Source: JAUXEH01 sp965602945
GTDB lineage: Bacteria > Acidobacteriota > Aminicenantia > Aminicenantales > Aminicenantaceae
Direction of reading: 5' to 3'
Assembly: GCA_965602945.1 (NCBI GenBank)
Contig: CBFDBC010000113.1
Location: 1-11,805 of the forward strand
Length of the DNA stretch: 11,805 nt
The notes under the pieces are model-generated. The model worked only from the letters and a program-made list of their open reading frames with translations. It searched no databases and was not told the DNA's origin. Below, in pieces: positions 6,384 through 11,805 of the stretch (position 1 is its first letter; every line of letters starts with the position of its first letter). The translations under genes and the position numbers were made by a program.

Positions 6384-7034
6384 CTACTCCTTCCCCCTGA
6401 TAAACGGCGACTTGTCCAGGACCTCGAAAACACGGATCACATAGGCCAGGGGATATTCGTTCTGGGGCAGGTGAAAGCGTTCGAACTCGAAGAGCCGCCT
6501 AGCGGCCAGCAGAAAGCGGTGGTAGGGATCCTCGGGCGGACAGATGTCCACCTCCCCGTTGACCTGAAAACTGAGGTAGCTCACGCGCTGAGGCAGGGGA
6601 AGCATGCCCATGAAGAGCAGGCTGATGCGCGGCAGGGCCCTGAGGTTTTTCAGTGTCCGCCCCTCGAAGATCTCCAACCCTCCCATCCGCCCCGCGTCGA
6701 AGTGTGCGGGATCGGCATACAGGCGCTTCAATGCCCCGGAACGCTGGGGAAAGCTCTCTCCCCAATCCGTCTTCCGGGCCTGGTCAAACACATCTTCGAA
6801 CTCACGGATGAAATCGGGCAGCAGAGATTCCCGGGGCACCAGGCCGATCCCCTTGATCGAGAGGTTGACGGGGAAGGAGCCGTCCGCGGCCCAGGAGGCG
6901 ATGACCGGCAGGTGGGCGGAGAAAAAGCGGACCTGACGGCCCTGATCCATCTCGTCCAGGAGCTGCCGGCGGGACCGGACCATCCACTCCAGGAATCGGG
7001 AGGGGATCGGGGCAGGCGTATTTTCCTTTTCCAT
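6384..7034 (-). CDS. possible PNPOx-like (split-barrel flavin) protein, function unknown
   Basis: This is a 216-residue soluble protein with no signal peptide or membrane helix. I do not recognise it firmly. The segments LPVIASWAADGSFPVNLSIKG (residues 42-62), LEIFEGRTLKNLRALPRISL (120-139) and YLSFQVNGEVDI (153-164) recall the strand order of pyridoxamine-5'-phosphate-oxidase-like split barrels: a 'dG.P' strand, a 'tlkNLranPrvsL' helix-strand, and a closing strand. Such proteins bind FMN or heme. The spacing is longer than usual because of an insert at about 70-118, so the assignment is tentative. No clear ribosome site precedes the ATG at 7034. Met18 (ATG at 6983) has GGAG close upstream and is an alternative start, but it would not remove the conserved part. 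It lies 55 bp after the ABC-F gene and 6 bp before the stress protein gene, so it is at least co-transcribed with the latter. Confidence 0.6.
   Translation of the reverse strand: MEKENTPAPIPSRFLEWMVRSRRQLLDEMDQGRQVRFFSAHLPVIASWAADGSFPVNLSIKGIGLVPRESLLPDFIREFEDVFDQARKTDWGESFPQRSGALKRLYADPAHFDAGRMGGLEIFEGRTLKNLRALPRISLLFMGMLPLPQRVSYLSFQVNGEVDICPPEDPYHRFLLAARRLFEFERFHLPQNEYPLAYVIRVFEVLDKSPFIRGKE
6387..6392 (-). promoter_or_regulatory. ribosome binding site fixing the GTG start at 6377
   Basis: On the minus strand AAGGAG (6387-6392) precedes the GTG at 6377 by 9 bp. It lies within the last codons of the upstream gene. The Usp fold begins directly after this GTG (YSKILVALDGS), which confirms the start. 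Confidence 0.6.
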
Positions 7035-7089
7035 GGGTTTGTTCAGCCGGACAATCCCCTATCCTACCCTATTTCTTATGGAATGCAAG

Positions 7090-9075
7090 TCATTCTTCCG
7101 GTGTGTCTTCAGCGGATTCCTCTTCGAGTTTTTTCAGGAGATCCTCCTGCTCGAACTTCTTTCCTTCCCAGTCGGAATAGTAATCCTGCAGCCTGCGGCT
7201 GATCTCGATGAGCTCCTTCTGGATGGCCACGGCATACTCACGCTCCTGAAAGGCATCCGGGCGGCACAGATACTCCTCGATCTCCTTCTTCCGGTTTTCG
7301 AGCCGCTCGATCGCCTCCTCGAGAAACAGGGTGTCATTATCGAGACGGTTCCGCTCCTTGCTGACCCTCTGGCGGGCCTCGGCCTCCCGCCTCTTCTGCT
7401 CCTTGCTCTTCCGGCTCAGGAGGGTCGTCTTGGTCTTTATTCTGGGCCTTATGTCTTCCTCAGGCAGATCGTCTCGTTTTTCCATGCGTTTTTCCAGATA
7501 ATAGGAATAGTTGCCGACGAATTCGAACAAACAGCCACTCTTGAGCTCGACCACACGGCCGACGAGCTTATCCAGGAAGTACCGGTCGTGCGAAACGAGC
7601 ACCAGCGTCCCTTCGTACCGGGACAGGGCTTCTTCCAGGGCCTCCCGCGACATCAGGTCAAGGTGATTGGTGGGCTCGTCCATCACCAGGAAATTGACGG
7701 GTGAGAGCAGGATCTTGGCAAGGGAAACGCGGGCCTTCTCTCCGCCGGAAAGGACCGCGACCTTCTTGTCAACATCGTCGCCGCTGAACTGGAAGACTCC
7801 GAGCGTGTCCCGGATCCTCGTGACGTAGGCCTCGGCCGCCGTGGCGGCCACTTCCTCGTAGACGGTGGCCTCCAGGTTGAGACTCGCCACCTGATGCTGT
7901 GCATAGTAGCCGATCCGCACCCTCTGACCCAGGATCAGGCTCCCTTCCCGGGTGGACAGCTGGCCGGCGATGAGGCGGGCCAGGGTGGTCTTGCCCGCGC
8001 CGTTGGGCCCCACGAGCGCCAGTTTATCGCCTCGAAGCACGTGCAGGTCCACGTCCTTCAGGACCCAATCGTCTTCATCGGCATAGCGGAAACCCATGTC
8101 CCGGAGCTCGAGCACATCCCTGAAGCTCTTGATCCCCGGCTCCAGCTGGAAGCCGAACCGCCGCCTTTCCGGAGGCCTTTCCACCTGCACGACCTTCTCC
8201 AGGTGTTTGACCCGGCTCTGGACCTGGGAGGCCTTCGTGTTCTTGGCACGGAACCGTTCGATGAAGCGCTCCTGACGCTTGATCTCGGCCTGCTGTTCCT
8301 CCCATTTTTTGAGCATCCGCAGTTCCTTCTCCCGCTTGAGGCGTTCGAAGGTATGATAGTTCCCGGGATAATGGGACAGCTCACCCCGGTCCAGCTCGAA
8401 GATCTCCTGGGCCAGGCGATCGATGAAATAACGGTCGTGCGAGACCAGGACGACGCTGCCCTTAAATTCCAGCAGGTACGCCTCCAGCCACTCGATGGCG
8501 GGCAGGTCCAGGTGGTTGGTGGGCTCGTCCAGGAGCAGGAGGTCCGGCTCCTGCAGCAGCAGGCGGGCGAGATAGGCCCGCATCCGCCAACCGCCGCTGA
8601 ACTCGTCCAGCGGCCGGTTGGAGTCGCGTTCCGGGAAACCGAGGCCGGAGAGCAGCGTCCTCGACGTGGTTTCCAGCTCGTAACCCCGGGAATCGGCATA
8701 ATTACGCTCCAGATCTCCCAACCGTTCCAGGAGAACTTCGTCCTCGGGGGCCTTGTTCAGAGCCTCGTGCAGGTCCAGGATCTTCTTCTCCAGGCTCAGC
8801 ACATCAGCGCGGCCCTCCAGGACGGCTTCCAGAACAGTTCCCCCGGATAGGGAAAGTTCCTCCTGGGGCAGGAGCCCGATGCGGAAGTTCTTGGGCTTGA
8901 CCACACGGCCCTTCCGGGGGCTGAGCTCGCCGGTCATGAGCCGGAACAGGGTGGTCTTGCCCGCGCCGTTGGGGCCCACGAGGGCCGCCCGGCGGCCGGG
9001 CTGGATGGCCCAGTTGATGCCGCGCAGGAGCTCACGCTCCCCGATCGTGTAATCCAGTCCCTGGACCTGCAGCAT
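7090..9075 (-). CDS. ABC-F family ATPase (Uup/EttA/YheS-type), ribosome-associated
   Basis: This 661-residue soluble protein has two ABC ATPase domains and no membrane segment, the hallmark of ABC-F translation factors that act at the ribosomal E site. Domain 1 has Walker A GPNGAGKT (34-41), signature FSGGWRMR (159-166) and Walker B LLLLDEPTNHLD (179-190). Domain 2 has Walker A GPNGAGKT (356-363), signature LSGGEKAR (442-449) and Walker B FLVMDEPTNHLD (462-473). Both catalytic glutamates (184 and 468) are present. The charged interdomain linker (about 240-300, rich in K/R/E) corresponds to the P-site tRNA interaction motif. Residues about 545-655 form a highly charged C-terminal coiled coil like that of Uup and YheS. 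Full-length. The ATG at 9075 has AAGGA 5 bp upstream. Whether it acts in general translation or in antibiotic resistance cannot be told from sequence; the linker is not unusually long, which favours a housekeeping role. Confidence 0.93.
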   Translation of the reverse strand: MLQVQGLDYTIGERELLRGINWAIQPGRRAALVGPNGAGKTTLFRLMTGELSPRKGRVVKPKNFRIGLLPQEELSLSGGTVLEAVLEGRADVLSLEKKILDLHEALNKAPEDEVLLERLGDLERNYADSRGYELETTSRTLLSGLGFPERDSNRPLDEFSGGWRMRAYLARLLLQEPDLLLLDEPTNHLDLPAIEWLEAYLLEFKGSVVLVSHDRYFIDRLAQEIFELDRGELSHYPGNYHTFERLKREKELRMLKKWEEQQAEIKRQERFIERFRAKNTKASQVQSRVKHLEKVVQVERPPERRRFGFQLEPGIKSFRDVLELRDMGFRYADEDDWVLKDVDLHVLRGDKLALVGPNGAGKTTLARLIAGQLSTREGSLILGQRVRIGYYAQHQVASLNLEATVYEEVAATAAEAYVTRIRDTLGVFQFSGDDVDKKVAVLSGGEKARVSLAKILLSPVNFLVMDEPTNHLDLMSREALEEALSRYEGTLVLVSHDRYFLDKLVGRVVELKSGCLFEFVGNYSYYLEKRMEKRDDLPEEDIRPRIKTKTTLLSRKSKEQKRREAEARQRVSKERNRLDNDTLFLEEAIERLENRKKEIEEYLCRPDAFQEREYAVAIQKELIEISRRLQDYYSDWEGKKFEQEDLLKKLEEESAEDTPEE

Positions 9076-9134
9076 GTTTTCCTTCTTACTCTCGTCCTCT
9101 CTAATTTAGCAAAATCCGCCGCCAATTTCGAGTG

Positions 9135-9227
9135 TTGGGGGTCAGGCTTTGATAACTTTGATAATTCAATACATAGATCCCCAGACCTGATCGGAAGTTA
9201 TTAAAGTTATCAAAGCCTGACCCCCAA
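9135..9227. repeat. long inverted repeat, REPIN/RAYT-type element
   Basis: Two 30-bp arms (9135-9164 and 9198-9227) are reverse complements at 29 of 30 positions and enclose a 33-nt AT-rich loop. The outer part of each arm carries GGGGGTCAGGC, a sequence known at the ends of many RAYT-associated REP elements. The inner part of the left arm is two copies of CTTTGATAA in tandem (9147-9164); the right arm mirrors this with one change. The element sits between divergently transcribed genes, as such elements usually do. No transposase gene is in the window, so it would be moved in trans. Confidence 0.75.
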
Positions 9228-9258
9228 TAGTGATATGATATGGCTGAATCCCGTGAAC

Positions 9259-9264
9259 AGGAGG
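9259..9264 (+). promoter_or_regulatory. ribosome binding site fixing the ATG start at 9270
   Basis: AGGAGG lies 5 bp upstream of the ATG at 9270. The in-frame ATG at 9240 has no such site and would place an unconserved ten-residue extension (MAESREQEDG) before the enzyme, so 9270 is preferred. Confidence 0.7.
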
Positions 9265-9269
9265 ATGGA

Positions 9270-10424
9270 ATGAAGACAGAAGATCTCCGCATCGACACCC
9301 GGCTGGTCCACACCGGCGACCCTGAGCCCCGTGTGCTGGGGGCTGTGAGCCCTCCCATTTTCCAGTCGGCCAACTACGAGTATGTCCCGGCTGACAGCTA
9401 TCACGACATCCCCTATATCCGGATGAACAACACACCCAACCACAAGGCGCTCCACATCAAACTCGCGGCCCTGGAGAACGCGGAATCCGCGCTGGTGACG
9501 GCCAGCGGCATGGCCGCCATCACCACTGCGCTGCTCACCGTCTTGAAGGCAGGCGACCACCTCCTGGCCCAGGACAGCCTATATGGGGGAACCCTGGACT
9601 TTATCTCCAATGAGTTCGAGGGTTTCGGCCTCACCTGCGACTTTCTCGACGCCACGGCAGCTGAGACCTGGGCCGCAAAGCTGAGACCATCGACCAGGGC
9701 CATCTACGTGGAGAGCATATCCAATCCCCTGCTGCAGGTCCCCAACCTGGAGGCGGTGGTGGAATTCGCCCGAGCGCACGGACTGGTCTCCATCATCGAC
9801 AACACCTTTGCCACGCCCGTGAACTTCCGCCCTCCCGAACTGGGATTCGACCTCTCGCTCCACAGCTGCACCAAATACCTCAACGGGCATTCGGACATCG
9901 TGGGCGGGGCCGTGATCGGGCGGCGTGACCTGGTGGAGCGGGTGACACACATGCTCAACCACCTGGGCGGGTCCATGGATCCGCATGCCTGCTTCCTTCT
10001 CTACCGGAGCCTCAAGACCCTGGCCCTGCGGGTTCGCTGCCAGAACGAGAGCGCGCTGCGGATCGCCCGCTTCCTGGATCGGCACGCGGCCGTGTCGGGA
10101 GTGAACTACCCCGGCCTGGAGAACCACCCCAACCATGAACGTGCCGCGCGTCTCTTCGAAGATTTCGGCGGTATGATCAGCTTTGAGCTCACCGGAGGCA
10201 CCGCGGCGGCTGAGGCGTTCTTCGACCGTATCCGCATCCCCATCGTGGCCCCCAGCCTGGGAGGGGTGGAGAGCCTGATCACACGGCCTGCCACTACGTC
10301 CCACCTGGGCATGGATCCGGACGAACGCCGCCGGATCGGGATCTCCGACTCGCTGATCCGCTTCTCCACCGGGATCGAAGCGGTCGAGGACCTCATCGAC
10401 GACCTGAGTCAGGCCCTGACCTGA
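9270..10424 (+). CDS. PLP-dependent trans-sulfuration enzyme (cystathionine gamma-synthase/lyase family)
   Basis: This 384-residue cytoplasmic enzyme belongs to the Cys/Met metabolism PLP family (fold type I), which interconverts cysteine, cystathionine, homocysteine and methionine precursors. Seen in the protein: the N-terminal IDTRLVHTG, the phosphate-binding Tyr/Arg segment YIRMNNTP, ASGMAAI for cofactor phosphate binding, Asp177 in IIDNTFATP that contacts the pyridine nitrogen, and the Schiff-base Lys202 in HSCTKYLNGHSD. Near the C-terminus, SLGGVESLITRPATTSH and IRFSTGIEAVEDLIDDL are typical and complete. The position that is cysteine in methionine gamma-lyases (YGCT) is glycine here (YGGT), which argues against that activity; cystathionine gamma-lyase, gamma-synthase or beta-lyase cannot be separated reliably from sequence alone. 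It looks monocistronic, preceded by the inverted repeat and followed by an AT-rich gap. No sulfur-amino-acid gene adjoins it to narrow the substrate. Confidence 0.92.
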   Translation: MKTEDLRIDTRLVHTGDPEPRVLGAVSPPIFQSANYEYVPADSYHDIPYIRMNNTPNHKALHIKLAALENAESALVTASGMAAITTALLTVLKAGDHLLAQDSLYGGTLDFISNEFEGFGLTCDFLDATAAETWAAKLRPSTRAIYVESISNPLLQVPNLEAVVEFARAHGLVSIIDNTFATPVNFRPPELGFDLSLHSCTKYLNGHSDIVGGAVIGRRDLVERVTHMLNHLGGSMDPHACFLLYRSLKTLALRVRCQNESALRIARFLDRHAAVSGVNYPGLENHPNHERAARLFEDFGGMISFELTGGTAAAEAFFDRIRIPIVAPSLGGVESLITRPATTSHLGMDPDERRRIGISDSLIRFSTGIEAVEDLIDDLSQALT

Positions 10425-10479
10425 CCGCCAATTTGTCAACCTTTTTGCCGCTCTCCCGTATACCTAAATGACGAATTAC

Positions 10480-10515
10480 TTGAATATTTCAAACAATTAT
10501 CCTTGAAATTTTCAA
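10480..10515. promoter_or_regulatory. two tandem palindromes upstream of padR, candidate operators
   Basis: The 13-bp palindromes TTGAATATTTCAA (10480-10492) and TTGAAATTTTCAA (10503-10515) are 23 bp apart centre to centre and share flanking C and AC bases (16-bp units at 10479-10494 and 10502-10517, 14 of 16 identical). They lie 26-61 bp before the padR start codon in a gap much richer in AT than its surroundings. PadR dimers bind palindromes and usually repress their own operons, so this is the likely autoregulatory site. I could not place a convincing -35/-10 pair around them. Confidence 0.5.
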
Positions 10516-10540
10516 ACTTTCACGGACAGAGAGGCAAAGC

Positions 10541-10864
10541 ATGAAAGAGCTGACGTTGATCGAGCAGTACATTTTGCTCTCGACCTTTCAACTGGAAAAG
10601 AATGCCTACCTGGTAACGATCAGGGAGCACATCAAAAACATCACCGGAAAGGACATGGCCATCGCGACCATCTACGTGCCGCTGGAGCGCCTGAACCGTC
10701 TGGGATACCTGTCCACCCGGCTGGTCAAACCCGCGCCGCGTGTGGGGGGCCGCGCCATCAAATACTACCGGCTAACCCGGGCCGGCATCCAGGCCCTGGA
10801 TGAGATGAAGCGGATCCAGGAACGCTTCTGGATAGGATACTCGAAGACGGCCGCCTCGGACTGA
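10541..10864 (+). CDS. PadR family transcriptional regulator
   Basis: This 107-residue DNA-binding protein is the short (single winged-helix domain) form of PadR. The helix-turn-helix spans about residues 5-55, with the family pattern ATIYVPLERLNRLGYL at 42-57. It is followed by the wing (VGGRAIKYYRLTRAG, about 68-82) and a C-terminal dimerisation helix (ALDEMKRIQERFW, about 85-97). The YYRLT...G motif is diagnostic. The ATG is preceded by AGAGAGG at 6 bp. The gene lies 4 bp upstream of an FtsX-like permease gene, a common pairing in which the regulator controls the transporter; the palindromes just upstream are its probable binding sites. The effector cannot be predicted. Confidence 0.92.
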   Translation: MKELTLIEQYILLSTFQLEKNAYLVTIREHIKNITGKDMAIATIYVPLERLNRLGYLSTRLVKPAPRVGGRAIKYYRLTRAGIQALDEMKRIQERFWIGYSKTAASD

Positions 10865-10868
10865 ACCG

Positions 10869-11805
10869 ATGATGAAGATAAAGGACACGAACCTCTCTCC
10901 CCTGCCCCGCGTCGAGAGACGGCTGCTGCGCTGGCTGCTTCCCAGCCATGACCTCGATAGTCTGATCGGGTATTACGAGGCAGGGTACCGGGACATCTTT
11001 GCCCGACTGGGCGGGGGCGCATCCCGGCGATGGTTATGGTTGCAGATCCTTAAAGCTGTGCCGACCCTGATCCTTATGAGATTCAGAGGGGAGACGATCA
11101 TGCTCAAAAATTACCTGATAACCGCCCTGCGCAACATAAAAAGGCACAAGGGATATTCATTCATCAACATCGCGGGCCTGGCCATCGGCATGGCCTGCTG
11201 CATTCTGATTTTCCTCTGGGTCAGATACGAGTGGAGCTTCGACCGGTTTCACGAGAACGCCGATTCCATCCACCGGACGGTGATCAGCTGGCCCCATGGC
11301 AGCGATACGCGCTGGCACTGGCGCACGCCGCCTCCCCTGGCTGCGGCCCTCAAATCAGGGCTTCCCGAGATCAGGGATGCCTGCCGCTTCTACACTGTGG
11401 AGGGAATCCTGGCCGAGCAGGGCGAGACGCGTTTCAAGGAAGAGATCGGGTTCACCGATCCCGAGCTGTTTTCGATCTTCACGCTGCCGCTGCTCAGGGG
11501 AACCCGGGAAGCCGCAATGGCCGGTCCCCAATCGCTGGTGATCTCGGAGACAGCGGCCCGGAAGTATTTCGGCGATGAAGACCCGTTGGGCAAGACCCTG
11601 GTCATCGATGACTCCCTGACCTTCCATGTCGCGGCGGTCATGGAGGACATCCCTCCCAACAGCATGCTCCACTGTCCGATCCTCATCCCCTTCGTCCACC
11701 TCAATACAGTGACGGGAGCCGGGGATGTGGGAGATTGGGGGAATTTCGGCTACAACACGTTTACATTGCTTGAAAAGAACGCCACTAAAGCTCAAGTCGA
11801 TTCCA
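10869..11805 (+). CDS. FtsX/MacB-like ABC transporter permease with N-terminal prefix domain (3' end cut off)
   Basis: The frame is open from ATG 10869 through 312 codons to the right edge, so most of the C-terminal membrane part is missing. Residues 1-77 form a small, basic, tryptophan-rich domain (ERRLLRWLLP, IGYYEAGYRDIFARLG, RRWLWLQILKAVPTL) that matches the prefix domain seen before many permeases paired with PadR. Then comes the canonical permease start: ALRNIKRHKGYSFINIAG (86-103), a first membrane helix (about 98-118), and a periplasmic MacB-type domain (from about 120, with VISETAARKYFGDEDPLGKTL and EDIPPNSM motifs). The product is probably an efflux or lipoprotein-type transporter subunit; its ATPase gene is not in the window. 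The first ATG has a poor ribosome site but lies 4 bp after padR; the in-frame ATG at 11100 has AGGGGAG at 6 bp and could be a second start. Confidence 0.88.
   Translation, partial: MMKIKDTNLSPLPRVERRLLRWLLPSHDLDSLIGYYEAGYRDIFARLGGGASRRWLWLQILKAVPTLILMRFRGETIMLKNYLITALRNIKRHKGYSFINIAGLAIGMACCILIFLWVRYEWSFDRFHENADSIHRTVISWPHGSDTRWHWRTPPPLAAALKSGLPEIRDACRFYTVEGILAEQGETRFKEEIGFTDPELFSIFTLPLLRGTREAAMAGPQSLVISETAARKYFGDEDPLGKTLVIDDSLTFHVAAVMEDIPPNSMLHCPILIPFVHLNTVTGAGDVGDWGNFGYNTFTLLEKNATKAQVDS

Noticed and set aside
6162..7202. 346-codon plus-strand open frame
   Set aside because: It spans two minus-strand genes with good starts and motifs and has no recognisable domain; an antisense shadow.
7894..8850. 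318-codon plus-strand open frame inside the ABC-F gene
   Set aside because: It is the antisense of the ABC domains; the minus strand has both Walker and signature motifs intact.
9234..9239. TATGAT as a -10 box for the PLP enzyme gene
   Set aside because: There is no acceptable -35 box at 16-18 bp; that position falls inside the inverted repeat arm.
9579..10439. 286-codon minus-strand open frame opposite the PLP enzyme gene
   Set aside because: No motif or ribosome site supports it, and the plus strand encodes a complete PLP enzyme with its catalytic lysine.

Overview
The window is GC-rich, densely coding bacterial DNA with eleven protein genes and no RNA genes. Both outermost genes run off the ends. 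The last gene has the N-terminus typical of FtsX/MacB-like permeases that sit beside PadR regulators in Aminicenantota, Acidobacteriota and related uncultured groups. Other genes (a c-type-heme CydA-like pair, a universal stress protein fused to a PCP_red-type tail) also fit a deep-branching Gram-negative lineage. The taxonomic guess is weak and rests on protein style only.

Region 1 (1-4739) is respiratory. A partial FAD/NAD(P)H oxidoreductase gene on the minus strand is transcribed away from a four-gene plus-strand operon. A well-formed sigma70-like promoter faces each way in the 175-bp gap. The operon encodes two CydA-like membrane proteins, each ending in a CxxCH heme-c motif, then a 68-residue single-TM protein and a 190-residue two-TM protein. 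No CydB gene is visible. The arrangement suggests a cytochrome-bd-superfamily oxygen reductase built from two CydA paralogs, probably fed by c-type heme rather than quinol. The second CydA-like gene carries a single -1 type frameshift near 3171-3176. It is either newly broken or a sequence error.

Region 2 (4747-9075) is a minus-strand block, read from 9075 downward: an ABC-F ATPase, a possible split-barrel (PNPOx-like) protein, a tandem universal stress protein with a C-terminal PCP_red-like domain, and a small four-TM protein with three histidines that could bind heme. The last three are tightly packed and probably co-transcribed. This block converges on the oxidase operon with only 7 bp between stop codons.

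Region 3 (9076-11805) begins with a long near-perfect inverted repeat of REPIN/RAYT type, followed by a PLP-dependent trans-sulfuration enzyme. After an AT-rich gap with two tandem palindromes comes a PadR-family repressor gene, followed 4 bp later by an FtsX-like ABC permease cut off by the window edge. The palindromes are good candidate operators for autoregulation of the padR-permease operon.
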